A stretch of DNA of 26,486 bases, taken from a virus. Shown one piece after another: positions 16,018 through 23,399 of this stretch. Below the pieces are notes generated by a model. It saw only the letters and a list, made by a program, of their open reading frames with translations, searched no databases and was not told the origin of the DNA. Within the stretch, counting starts at the first letter, position 1, and the number at the start of each line of letters is the position of its first letter. Location: IMG/VR virus record IMGVR_UViG_3300049846_000427, positions 1-26,486 of that record; one strand, 5' to 3'. The translations under genes and the position numbers were made by a program.

Positions 16018-16348
16018 TATTTGAATCCCTCTTTTGTTTTTTCTTATTCTCAAGTTTTAGGAAGGAATTGTCCATGATCCTAATAAGGTAGTGGAATTCA
16101 TCCCTGTCCTCGATATCATAAAGAGTAGAGTACTCAGCGATAGCAGTAAAGGGTATTGGTCCAGGTCCAAAGGAACTATGCCTACAGCTAGAAAGTTCCT
16201 GGAATGCGTCAAAGTAGAATACAAATGGGCCTAGCTCTGGTTCGTAGTCCTCAGACTTCAGCATCCCCCTAGACATCAAAGAATAATAGAACCCGGACTC
16301 AAGGTGCTCCGACCATTTGTAGGCCCATTCCAAATATCGGACTAGGAG
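15968..16348 (-). CDS. T-type extension of the tail assembly chaperone (made by -1 frameshift)
   Basis: This 126-codon segment is read only after a -1 shift from the G-type gene, re-reading the C at 16348. It has no ATG near its beginning; the first possible start is TTG 16333, without a good Shine-Dalgarno site. The fused GT product would be 131 + 126 = 257 residues. The segment contains PIPFTAIAEYSTLY and FHYLIRIMDNSFLKLE, which resemble the T part of lambda-type chaperones, and ends in a basic tail. In lambda, GT binds the tape measure protein and recruits tube subunits, at a few percent of G. Position just before the tape measure gene fits exactly. Confidence 0.85.
   Translation of the reverse strand, partial: LLVRYLEWAYKWSEHLESGFYYSLMSRGMLKSEDYEPELGPFVFYFDAFQELSSCRHSSFGPGPIPFTAIAEYSTLYDIEDRDEFHYLIRIMDNSFLKLENKKKQKRDSNSGPTNPGKANSSKGRY
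16308..16341 (-). promoter_or_regulatory. Stem-loop stimulating the -1 frameshift
   Basis: Six bases after the slippery heptamer the RNA can form an 11-bp stem: TCCGATATTTG with CAAATG plus TCGGA, one bulged G and one T-G wobble. The loop is 11 nt (16330-16320). A 5-9 base spacer to a stem is the standard layout for programmed -1 sites. Confidence 0.7.
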
Positions 16349-16740
16349 TTTCCCAGGTCTTCTCGGTAGTTCTTCGAGTCGCTAGCGTAATCTCTAAGAG
16401 CATCGCAAAGATCAGGAAGATTAGTAAGGAACTTAGTAGCCATCTCCACACTAAAAGGAGTATCCGATCCATCTATTTCAACTCCCTTCCAGTCTACCAG
16501 GGAGGACTCAACAAAAATCCGAGTCATGATCTCCCTAGACTTCTCGTCGCTTAGAGTATCATTCTGGATCTGGGAAGCGTAAGGCTTATAGTGTTTGGCC
16601 AAGGCCTTTTTTATCTGAGTGGAGTTCATTCCACCAAATCTTCTAATGAGGAATCCAGTGGTCTCATTGATCATGAACCACACCCCATCTTTTTCAAAAC
16701 TTTGATTGTTTTTAAATAGCCCGTCTAAATTTGTTTTCAT
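16342..16740 (-). CDS. Tail assembly chaperone, G-type
   Basis: I chose ATG 16740, preceded by a near-perfect AAGGAG six bases away. An ATG 17 codons upstream would lie inside the terminator hairpin. The product is 132 residues, mostly helical and acidic, with VWFMINETTGFLIRRFGG near the start and SLVDWKGVEIDGSDTPFSVE further on. The latter resembles a family pattern in which VVGWEGV/WKGVEIDG precedes FTPENV-like residues. These proteins bind the tape measure protein during tail assembly and do not appear in the virion. The frame ends at TAG 16342, just after the GGGAAAC site. The gene lies between the tube and tape measure genes, as expected. Confidence 0.85.
   Translation of the reverse strand: MKTNLDGLFKNNQSFEKDGVWFMINETTGFLIRRFGGMNSTQIKKALAKHYKPYASQIQNDTLSDEKSREIMTRIFVESSLVDWKGVEIDGSDTPFSVEMATKFLTNLPDLCDALRDYASDSKNYREDLGNS
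16348..16354 (-). promoter_or_regulatory. Slippery heptamer GGGAAAC for -1 frameshifting
   Basis: The heptamer is in the correct phase (G GGA AAC in the G reading frame), one codon before the G stop codon. It matches X XXY YYZ and is close to GGGAAAG of lambda G/GT. The extension frame is exactly -1. Confidence 0.88.
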
Positions 16741-16768
16741 AGGTCTCTCCTTGTCTGAAGAGATCGTC

Positions 16769-16807
16769 AAAAAATTTGGGGCCAGAGTCAAGAATAACTC
16801 TGGCCCC
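16769..16807 (-). terminator. Intrinsic terminator after the tail tube gene
   Basis: On the minus strand GGGGCCAGAGT pairs perfectly with ACTCTGGCCCC (11 bp, 8-nt loop), followed at once by AAATTTTTT. It begins 32 bases after the tube stop and ends 28 bases before the chaperone start. It would reduce transcription of downstream genes relative to the abundant tube protein. Confidence 0.9.
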
Positions 16808-16838
16808 TACCCTAGAAACTTGGAGAGATCTATGGGTA

Positions 16839-18029
16839 TTAGACTGATCTGTAAATAGTCATAGAAGATTCGCCGCTGGAACCAACTTTGGCCTGTCCTT
16901 CCATTTCAAGAAGGATATCTTGGTCTTGTCCAGGAGACGCAGGGTCATCAAAGGATACCTGCACCGCTGGGAGATAAAATCCATACCAGCCGCCAGTATT
17001 CTTAACCATGAAACCAAGTGCAAATGACTCCTGGGACAACTTCTTAGGAAGTACTGCCCAAGCGTCGTCATTGAGGTAAGCACTGAGACTCACTTCAATT
17101 CTTGCAGTACCAGAGGAGTAGTCAATTGGAGCTGAGTTTCCAATTACTGTCTGAGAAGTTAAGTTGTTATTAAGACTGATTCCGACTGACTGAAGTGCAA
17201 ATTCCGATGCCCCGAAAGTACCGATAGCATCAGAGGCAAGAAATGGCATATCGATAGATCCGTTGAATGTCTGAGTAGTGGCCGAAGCGTCGATAGTTCT
17301 TCCATCAGTAAGGAACTCATTCGCTGCATCTGCAAATGCCTGGTAGTTTCCAGAGAAACTAAAAGAGCCAGTAGCAAGTTCACCGTATGAGAATGTGAGA
17401 CTCATCTCAGAACAAATCATACCTTTGTAATTAATTGCCTTAGTGGTGAGATCTAAGAATGCTTTTTCAATCGAGAAAGATTTCTTAGTTGTACCAACGG
17501 AAATCTTATCAGCTCGAGTGTAGCTTGTACCAGATCCAGTCTCATTCACCATTCCGTCAGGGATGGCGCAAGTGAGTACTAAAGCCGTGATAGCTGTAAT
17601 CATCACTGGTACGTTATTAGTAGAGTTAGAAAATCCAGCGAGGGTAATGAAGTCACCTTTAACAAGTCCGTCAGTGATGAAACTTCCAGATGCCCGAGTC
17701 AAAGTTCTAGCACTTACTGCCAGAGTCATGTCTATGCTGACTGTAGCCAGAGTACTCCATGCTGACTGGTGCATGGCTGACAACATGAATTCTTCAAGTG
17801 CAGACTCTTTCGCTAACTCGAAGTTCATCTCGCCGCCGACCTCTAGGCCTACGACAACTTGGCCAGAGGACAATCGGTCAGTACGGATCTGAGCACTCTC
17901 TACGGTATTCGGAGATGCTGAAAGAGCCTCAGAAGTAAACCTTGCAGTTTTAAAGTTTCCTGCACCGGGAGTTACTCCATAAGTTGACTCTGCAATGAAG
18001 GCCAGTCGGACACGATTCGATGAACTCAT
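16839..18029 (-). CDS. Major tail (tube) protein
   Basis: This 396-residue protein has the opening typical of tail tube proteins of the Phage_tube_2 type (RVRLAFIAESTYGVTPGAG, then FKTARFTSEALS). It also carries paired motifs near LEVGGEMNFELA and, later, GFMVKNTGGWYGFYLPAVQ. A beta-rich insert at about 95-170 (GDFITLAGFSNSTNNVPVMI) is common in this family and may decorate the tube surface, which explains a length above the usual 300. The protein forms stacked rings of the non-contractile tail. The start has an AAAGGAG site. A strong terminator directly downstream fits a highly expressed structural gene. Confidence 0.88.
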   Translation of the reverse strand: MSSSNRVRLAFIAESTYGVTPGAGNFKTARFTSEALSASPNTVESAQIRTDRLSSGQVVVGLEVGGEMNFELAKESALEEFMLSAMHQSAWSTLATVSIDMTLAVSARTLTRASGSFITDGLVKGDFITLAGFSNSTNNVPVMITAITALVLTCAIPDGMVNETGSGTSYTRADKISVGTTKKSFSIEKAFLDLTTKAINYKGMICSEMSLTFSYGELATGSFSFSGNYQAFADAANEFLTDGRTIDASATTQTFNGSIDMPFLASDAIGTFGASEFALQSVGISLNNNLTSQTVIGNSAPIDYSSGTARIEVSLSAYLNDDAWAVLPKKLSQESFALGFMVKNTGGWYGFYLPAVQVSFDDPASPGQDQDILLEMEGQAKVGSSGESSMTIYRSV

Positions 18030-18040
18030 CTGTAACTCCT

Positions 18041-18499
18041 TTATAGATCCTTATCGTTCATATACTCTACCAGGAAACTTATTGATGAGTATCCCTGGCC
18101 AAAATTAAAAGTTCCTCCATCATTATTCTGTGGAGGGGTTATCGATTCAACAAAAATTGAGCCTAGACGTTTACCTCTTAACTTATCTCGCAACGCTTCA
18201 GCTCTGGCAAGGGTAGCGGCATTTCCACTGGTCCCAAGTCGTGCCAGCCCGACTATGTGGAGATAAACTGCACCAGTTTCCCGGTACTTACCTTTGGTAT
18301 TGTCTGACCCAATGGTAATCGGGATCTCATCACCTGCTATGAACTCTATTCCTGTCCACACCTCTCCAGAGGCAATGGACTCATCAGCTAAGAGTTCCTT
18401 TATCTCCCGGTATTCCCCAGAGAGGTCGATAAGAGTCTCTGATCCTATATTGGCAGAGATGTAGTTTTTAAACTCTGTTCTAACGTAAGAAGAACTCAT
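18041..18499 (-). CDS. Tail terminator protein
   Basis: This 152-residue protein shows the alpha/beta layout of lambda gpU-like terminators. An N-terminal helix (YVRTEFKNYISANIG) is followed by strands around WTGIEFIAGDEIPITIG. A segment GAVYLHIVGLARLGTSGNA leads into a helix with ALRDKLRGKRLG and a closing strand FLVEYM. Terminators cap the tail tube at its head-proximal end once the tape measure length is reached. It is ATGA-coupled to the neck gene upstream, with a GGAGGAG site, and is followed 11 bases later by the tube gene. The order matches HK97-type modules. Confidence 0.8.
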   Translation of the reverse strand: MSSSYVRTEFKNYISANIGSETLIDLSGEYREIKELLADESIASGEVWTGIEFIAGDEIPITIGSDNTKGKYRETGAVYLHIVGLARLGTSGNAATLARAEALRDKLRGKRLGSIFVESITPPQNNDGGTFNFGQGYSSISFLVEYMNDKDL

Positions 18500-19350
18500 T
18501 TAACTCCTCCACCCTGGATGACTATCCTTATGCTGGGGTAAACATAGGGCCCCTTAGATACCGATCCACTGTGATTTCTCTTTGTCCCTGTGAATCTGGC
18601 CCTAAGTTTTTTCCCCTGGTAGTCCCTAGTTGGAAACCCCCCACTTGGAGTTAAATTGGAACCATTGATAAATTCAAAGAAAATTTTAGAATTGAACTTA
18701 AATTTTCTCTTAATGGCCCTACTTGCTAGGAAGTAGGCTCCATTGGCCATTCTCACCATAGCATCGCCAGTACGTTTAAGTGGCCTCTCCTGCCTGTCTC
18801 TAGACTGACCGAGTTTCCTGTATTTCCTGGAAGTAGTTCCCTTCCCGGCAGAGATGCCCTCTAGCTCAAGGAAAGTAGCATAAGGGGTTATATTGACTAT
18901 TCTAATTATATCCCCGTCAGTTATCTTAGATTCATTTATCTTTAACCATCCAGCAAGCTGGGCTTCATTTCTGGCTACCTCTACACCATTGTAAGATAAG
19001 ATATGATTGTCCCTGTAGAATCCAGTTCTTACTGGAGAGGTCCTAATCACCTGAGAGTACAACTCTCTAAGTAATCCCCCAGCTTCAACCCGAGCTGTAA
19101 AAGAAATTTGTCCTAAGGGACTTACATTGATGATAGGTTTGCCGACTTTCCCATCAACGGCTACGATGGGAGTTTTATCAAATCCTTTAGCCTGTTCTTC
19201 TTTTAGGGCCGCATCTGAAATTATGATGAGATTTCTTTTAGTGAACTCCAGTAATTCAGAAAGGGTAACTTCTCCGGAGAAATCAGAATCTACTTTCCAC
19301 TTGGGAGATTTTTTTCCTCTCTCCTCAATATAAAAATCTACCGCGAGCAT
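18496..19350 (-). CDS. Neck/tail completion protein, HK97 gp10-like
   Basis: This 284-residue protein contains the family hallmark: TSPVRTGFYRDNHILSYNG (about 115-133) and, later, VNITPYATFLELEG. Basic C-terminal regions (SRKYRKLGQSRDRQERPLKR and KKLRARFTGTKRNHSG) follow. HK97 gp10 and related minor tail proteins (also compared with lambda gpZ) act between head and tail. Usual lengths are 110-190, so this one is long, with an extra N-terminal 90 residues or so. The start has no clear Shine-Dalgarno site and depends on a TAATG overlap with the head-closure gene. The order connector, closure, gp10-like, terminator is canonical. Confidence 0.75.
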   Translation of the reverse strand: MLAVDFYIEERGKKSPKWKVDSDFSGEVTLSELLEFTKRNLIIISDAALKEEQAKGFDKTPIVAVDGKVGKPIINVSPLGQISFTARVEAGGLLRELYSQVIRTSPVRTGFYRDNHILSYNGVEVARNEAQLAGWLKINESKITDGDIIRIVNITPYATFLELEGISAGKGTTSRKYRKLGQSRDRQERPLKRTGDAMVRMANGAYFLASRAIKRKFKFNSKIFFEFINGSNLTPSGGFPTRDYQGKKLRARFTGTKRNHSGSVSKGPYVYPSIRIVIQGGGVK

Positions 19351-19682
19351 TAGCTAGTAGTGCAGCGATATCCGATTACTGCCCCTCCAAGGTCATACAT
19401 CTCCCGGATCTGATCAATAACTGATTCTCCAAGTTCTGAATCCTGGAGAATGTCTCCGCGTCTAAGAACTGTAAACCCTGCGGCCTCTAGGGAAGTTTTG
19501 GTAATTACAAATTCTCTTCCCTCGATAACTAAATTATCTGGTCCCTGGAGATTTCTAAAGTAATTTGAAGGGGAGACTTTTACAGTCCCAGAAATATCCG
19601 GGCCTGAGGCTGGCCTCCTGAGTAGGGTAACACTTCTAGAGTGTCTTGATAGTATTGCTTCAAAGGCATCCCTAAGTGACAA
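19350..19682 (-). CDS. Head closure / head-tail joining protein
   Basis: This 110-residue protein starts at TTG 19682, which has an AAGGAG site seven bases upstream and overlaps the connector gene by 11 bases. It has a small beta-rich layout with RSVTLLRRPASGPDISGTVK, then VIEGREFVITKTSLEAAGF and RRGDILQDSE. The last two look like the strand-rich core of stopper proteins (SPP1 gp16 or HK97 gp7-like), which seal the DNA exit channel below the connector. The assignment rests on size, gene order and strand pattern. Confidence 0.65.
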   Translation of the reverse strand: MSLRDAFEAILSRHSRSVTLLRRPASGPDISGTVKVSPSNYFRNLQGPDNLVIEGREFVITKTSLEAAGFTVLRRGDILQDSELGESVIDQIREMYDLGGAVIGYRCTTS

Positions 19683-20304
19683 AATCTAGCTCCTTGATAT
19701 GAGTGAATGCTCGTTCACTTCGGTAGTTATCAAGTACATTTAAAGTGTTCCCGAGGATCTGTCCAAAGGCACTAGACCTCTCATTGGTCTGTAGAGAGTA
19801 GTCAAAGTCGATAGAAATAGTTCCTGGAATAGAAACCCTCTGAACATCCGACCCGAAGTTCAGAGAAACCCCACTTTTCTTTTTATTGTATCTCTCTTCA
19901 ACTAACTGATAGACCACGCTTTTAACTATTGTGGGGATTGTTGCAAAACCGGCACTGAAGGTAAGTTCTAGCTCATCCCAGGAATGGTCAAAATCACTCA
20001 GGAGTTTAATAATCCCTGTTGGCTTATGGATTCTGTACTCCTCAGAGTCAGCAGTCACTCCATCTACTTTCAGAGTAGTTACTGAAATTATTGGGAAGTG
20101 GAATGGCAGTATTTCCCTTGGGTTTCTGTAATTGAAGTCATCAGTATACCAAGTTTGAACATAGCTTGCCTGGGCAAATTTCCTTCGGCAATACGCCTCA
20201 ATGGTATCTGAGATTAACTCAATCTGTTCAGTAAGAAAGGCATCGTCATCGTTTCCGGTGATCCCAAGATAAGTCTTCATTTCTGCCAGAGTAACCAGTC
20301 CCAT
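19672..20304 (-). CDS. Head-tail connector (adaptor) protein, gp6-like
   Basis: This 210-residue protein begins with the adaptor signature VTLAEMKTYLGITGNDDDAF, followed by a helix reading LISDTIEAYCRRKF. A strand segment with PIISVTTLKVDG and ELTFSAGFATIP comes next, then the C-terminal helix VVYQLVEERYNKK. These features match the gp6-like DNA packaging/connector family (Phage_connect_1 type). The adaptor forms a ring under the portal that joins head to tail. ATG 20304 has a GAGAGG site. It leads a four-gene neck block joined by short gaps or overlaps. Confidence 0.85.
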   Translation of the reverse strand: MGLVTLAEMKTYLGITGNDDDAFLTEQIELISDTIEAYCRRKFAQASYVQTWYTDDFNYRNPREILPFHFPIISVTTLKVDGVTADSEEYRIHKPTGIIKLLSDFDHSWDELELTFSAGFATIPTIVKSVVYQLVEERYNKKKSGVSLNFGSDVQRVSIPGTISIDFDYSLQTNERSSAFGQILGNTLNVLDNYRSERAFTHIKELDFVT

Positions 20305-20329
20305 CTTGACCTCTCACTTTAGTCTAGTA

Positions 20330-20599
20330 TCATTTTGTCCAGTCCCAAATTTCCTTGGTATTAGTTTCTCCTACCAGAGAATTTTGGCAATGATTTTCTT
20401 CCCCAAATACATAGTAGAAAAATCCGTCAATGAGTCTTTCCTGGATCTCAAACCACATACCCTTAAAAGTGGGAGAGAGATAGTGGGCGTTAGCGGCCTT
20501 TGCCGTCCTTTGACTAGTGGACTCTTTAGGAGACCCTCCGGTCAGTGCCGAGATTAGACAAGAAATGGCGTGGAATATATTGTAAATATATTGCTTCAT
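20330..20599 (-). CDS. Small conserved-looking phage protein, unknown function
   Basis: ATG 20599 has an AGAGGG site five bases upstream, giving 89 residues; a TTG at 20620 is less likely. The N-terminus is amphipathic and hydrophobic (YIYNIFHAISCLISALTGGS). A GGSPKESTSQRTAKAA motif follows, then IDGFFYYVF and a late HC pair. From memory, a widespread family of short siphovirus proteins of unknown role has the same outline (hydrophobic start, GGxPxExxSxRxxxA, then IDxxF and HC). The link is a pattern impression only. It sits alone between probable virion genes and the neck genes. Confidence 0.65.
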   Translation of the reverse strand: MKQYIYNIFHAISCLISALTGGSPKESTSQRTAKAANAHYLSPTFKGMWFEIQERLIDGFFYYVFGEENHCQNSLVGETNTKEIWDWTK

Positions 20600-20600
20600 A

Positions 20601-21404
20601 CTACCCTCTGAAAATTTCAAATACGGCCTGAAGTCTGTGTTGAGTTCCCACAGGATGCCTTACTACAAATCTAATCCTATTTGTACCAGCTCCTCCACCT
20701 AACAGTGGATGAGTGTAGTGTAACAGGGTGCCAGATACTCCATTCATCCCTAGTAATTGATTTTTATCGGCAAACGATAAATTGAGTCCACCCTCTAGGA
20801 AGGTTGACTGTGGGCCACCGTAAGCCTCATCAAGGTCAGCTCCTAGCGCCCAGACATAAATATTATCTGTTGGAATTTCTAACTGTGCGATGAATCCAGC
20901 CTTAATCATATAGTCAATATTTGGCATCCACAGAAGATCAGTCCTTACACAATTTGACGGAAGAAAAGTATCATTGAGATCTTCCCCAGTTATCTGAGTC
21001 TCTACTCCGCTGACTAACTTGTAGAATTTTAATGATGCCCAACCAATATCCTGATTTAAGTAATTCTTTTCATGAATGGAATTTAACTTAGAGGTTTTAA
21101 ACTCTAGCTCAAACATTTGCTGAGTCCACCCATCAGGGGCATATTTTGGAGAATGTTTTAGGCCCCCGGTATTCTCATCTATTGGTTGAGAATCCAATAG
21201 AAACCTTAACCCACTGCCGGGATCAGAAATATCAGATACTCCATCAGACATTTGACATGAACCGCTGGCGATTGACTCCAATACCTCTGAATCACTTTGC
21301 CACCTATACAGTTCAGAGTATTGAATCGAGTAGTAAGAGTTATTAGTTATAGTTTGCCCAGCCCATATTCCAGAAGATCCAGATATGTTTTTAAACTTTT
21401 TCAT
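20601..21404 (-). CDS. Probable virion protein, unknown function
   Basis: This 267-residue protein is soluble with no signal or membrane segments. Its composition (many Leu, Gly, aromatic residues and beta-strand patterns such as NIYVWALGADLD and RIRFVVRHPVG) fits a structural protein. I do not recognise a family. ATG 21404 has an AAGGG site. It follows a fibre-like gene and another unknown gene in the block between portal and connector, so a role in capsid decoration or the head vertex is plausible but unproven. It does not show the N-arm, E-loop and spine-helix pattern expected of an HK97-fold capsid protein. Confidence 0.6.
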   Translation of the reverse strand: MKKFKNISGSSGIWAGQTITNNSYYSIQYSELYRWQSDSEVLESIASGSCQMSDGVSDISDPGSGLRFLLDSQPIDENTGGLKHSPKYAPDGWTQQMFELEFKTSKLNSIHEKNYLNQDIGWASLKFYKLVSGVETQITGEDLNDTFLPSNCVRTDLLWMPNIDYMIKAGFIAQLEIPTDNIYVWALGADLDEAYGGPQSTFLEGGLNLSFADKNQLLGMNGVSGTLLHYTHPLLGGGAGTNRIRFVVRHPVGTQHRLQAVFEIFRG

Positions 21405-21413
21405 ATTAAACCC

Positions 21414-21983
21414 TTACGTAGTTTGTATAAATATCCCGAGTACAGGCTTTGTCATATTCCCAGAGGTAACTTGTGCGGATATCTCATCCCCAGCCGCAAG
21501 ACCTATAGACAATCCAGATACAGAGTTTTTGTCCTGGCTTGAAAGAGATATAGAAGATATCGAGCTACCGTTTCTAAAAATCTCTACAGTCCCAGTGTGT
21601 GTACCGCTGACAGATAGAGATAGTTCTTTCAAGGTTGAAGTATTTGGAACAACGAAAGGACTATCACTACTAGATACGGATGCAAAAAATTCTAACCACT
21701 TTCCGTTCGAGGCGTTACTGTTAGTCCCACATATTGCCACATACCGAGTGGCAGCTAGTCCAGTGGAGAGACTGTTCAATGTCTTATACCCAGTTTGAAC
21801 AGCATCCTTCCACTGAATTTCTCCGAAGCTACTTAGATCCAAAACAGTAGTTGAAAGACCCCTGAAAGAAATCCCCATAGCCGCAAGGTAATCCTCTAAA
21901 GGATCTAACTCAGTGGGGTACAGATCTGTCTCTGTACCCCCTCTAGCCGGACTCTCAAACTTAAGGGGTCTAACTAAATCCAT
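21414..21983 (-). CDS. Probable virion-associated protein, unknown function
   Basis: This 189-residue protein begins LVRPLKFESPARGGTETDLY, followed by PTELDPLEDYLAAMGISF. From memory this opening recurs in proteins near fibre genes of environmental phages. The rest is Ser/Gly-rich with alternating strands (LSLSVSGTHTGTVEIFRNGS, then GDEISAQVTSGN), which suggests a jelly-roll domain like those in fibres. The start forms a TAATG overlap with the stop of the 464-residue gene, with only a weak AAGAAG upstream, so translation is probably coupled. A fibre-associated or decoration role is inferred. Confidence 0.6.
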   Translation of the reverse strand: MDLVRPLKFESPARGGTETDLYPTELDPLEDYLAAMGISFRGLSTTVLDLSSFGEIQWKDAVQTGYKTLNSLSTGLAATRYVAICGTNSNASNGKWLEFFASVSSSDSPFVVPNTSTLKELSLSVSGTHTGTVEIFRNGSSISSISLSSQDKNSVSGLSIGLAAGDEISAQVTSGNMTKPVLGIFIQTT

Positions 21984-23377
21984 TAAGCGTTCTTCTTAAT
22001 GAATTCTACTTCTACGTGAAGGTCAGTAGCATTCTTAGCAACGCCTACTTTCCAAACGTGGGCTCCGCCACCTGAAGGAAGTGTAGCTGTGAGTGCAGAC
22101 CCAGACCAATAGATTGTCTGACCAGCGGTAGCTCCACTCAAAACCCCAGTCAAAACAGTGTCATTAGCAAGAACCTTAACCGTAGCCGCAGCGGTCTCAG
22201 TGGTAGCTGCAAGTCCAATTACTCGGGCAGTATTTGTAAGAGCGCCGTACTCTGCAACAGTGTCATTGGCAGAAACATATACAGGAAAACCTTTAGTTAC
22301 TCCACCGACTGCTACTGTGTAGTTAACGCCTACTTGGCCAACAAGCCCGTAAAGTTCCTGGAGGGCTCCTTCAACTTGAGTTTGAGCTGTGTAGTTACCA
22401 GCATCAGCAATAGGAACGTCAGCCGCAGATACTTGGTTAGCTCCAGTACCCCAGTCAATGTGGGTGTCGTTAATTCCATCGGCTTTTACTCGAAGAGTGT
22501 CAGAGTTGATTTCAATAGTAGAGCTATCGACATTTACACTGAGGACTCCAGAAGAAAATCCGAGACCAGCTCCAGCGGAAGAGGCATCAAGCCGGATGTC
22601 AAAACCAACTTTTACAAGACCAGTTGAAGCCGTTGTGGACTCTTCATATTTAGCTGCCCAGCTTGATCCACCCCAGAGGTAAAAAGCTACAGACGCCTCA
22701 TTGTCTACAGCTACTCGCGTACCAGTAGTTGGAGTCGTGGCTACCCATACAGTTCCGTTGAACCGAACGATATCTCCAGCCGCAGCTCCATCGTAGGCCG
22801 CATTTGGAGTTCCACCGTCATGGCTCAAAACATATACAGTTCCAGTAGTCTCAACTACAGGTGCAATAGTGTTGTCAGCAACGTAATCAAGTGCCGAGTA
22901 TGGGTACCACTCGCTAGTTATAAGTACGTCATCAACATACTTTTTATCTACAAGCTGAGTGTCTGCTGTGAAAGTAGGGTGAGAGTTGTAAGACTGGATG
23001 CCAGTCAAAGCCCTAGTTCCATCAGTTCTTAGATATTGAGTGTGATCGTCATCCCCGAGACCCCCGATAGACCCGTGGTCAATATCAGAATCATCAATCA
23101 AAGAAGCATCGATCTTTCCGCCAGCATCAGTCTTGACTGGCTTACCGGCGTCTCCAGCTCCAGCAGAAGTGGCAATAAATTCATTCTCTCGGTAGTATCT
23201 AGCATCATGGATATGTTCATCAGCAGAGTCAGCCCCATCGATAAGGTTAGATAGCTTTGCATCTGTTAGTTCTTTATTCGCAGTTTTAAAAGACAGGAAC
23301 TTTACAGAGTCCCCAGACTCTGAGTGCTCCTGATCATACCCATTCGCATTTTTATAGATCACTTTAATATCGGCCAT
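21983..23377 (-). CDS. Fibre-like virion protein with GDDDHTQY motif
   Basis: This 464-residue protein has recognisable fibre motifs: HIHDARYY (55-62), KPVKTDAGGKIDASLI (79-94) and SIGGLGDDDHTQYLRTDG (103-120). HxH and DDHxQY elements occur in tail fibre shafts and can bind metal along a trimer axis. The middle (about 155-340) is beta-rich with GDIVRFNGTVWV. The C-terminal 110 residues form a Gly/Thr/Ala-rich beta domain like those at the ends of two proteins just upstream. ATG 23377 has an AAGGAGG site. Its place between portal and connector suggests a head fibre or decoration role, but a tail fibre encoded out of order is possible. Confidence 0.7.
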   Translation of the reverse strand: MADIKVIYKNANGYDQEHSESGDSVKFLSFKTANKELTDAKLSNLIDGADSADEHIHDARYYRENEFIATSAGAGDAGKPVKTDAGGKIDASLIDDSDIDHGSIGGLGDDDHTQYLRTDGTRALTGIQSYNSHPTFTADTQLVDKKYVDDVLITSEWYPYSALDYVADNTIAPVVETTGTVYVLSHDGGTPNAAYDGAAAGDIVRFNGTVWVATTPTTGTRVAVDNEASVAFYLWGGSSWAAKYEESTTASTGLVKVGFDIRLDASSAGAGLGFSSGVLSVNVDSSTIEINSDTLRVKADGINDTHIDWGTGANQVSAADVPIADAGNYTAQTQVEGALQELYGLVGQVGVNYTVAVGGVTKGFPVYVSANDTVAEYGALTNTARVIGLAATTETAAATVKVLANDTVLTGVLSGATAGQTIYWSGSALTATLPSGGGAHVWKVGVAKNATDLHVEVEFIKKNA

Positions 23378-23399
23378 GTCTCACTCCCTCCTTGGTAGT

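Noticed and set aside
15968-16333. Separate 121-residue gene starting at TTG 16333
   Set aside because: The TTG lies within the frameshift hairpin, lacks a good Shine-Dalgarno site, and the frame is exactly -1 to the G gene behind a perfect slippery site. Expression by frameshift explains it better.
16741-16791. Upstream ATG extension of the G-type chaperone
   Set aside because: It would start inside the loop of the terminator hairpin, while ATG 16740 has AAGGAG at ideal spacing.
21297-21798. Plus-strand open frames of 81 and 137 residues
   Set aside because: They lie opposite two well supported minus-strand genes, have no ribosome site, and do not resemble any protein.
21983-23377. The 464-residue protein as the missing major capsid protein
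   Set aside because: It has fibre motifs (GDDDHTQY, HIHDARYY) and low-complexity beta composition, and no pattern of an HK97-fold capsid.
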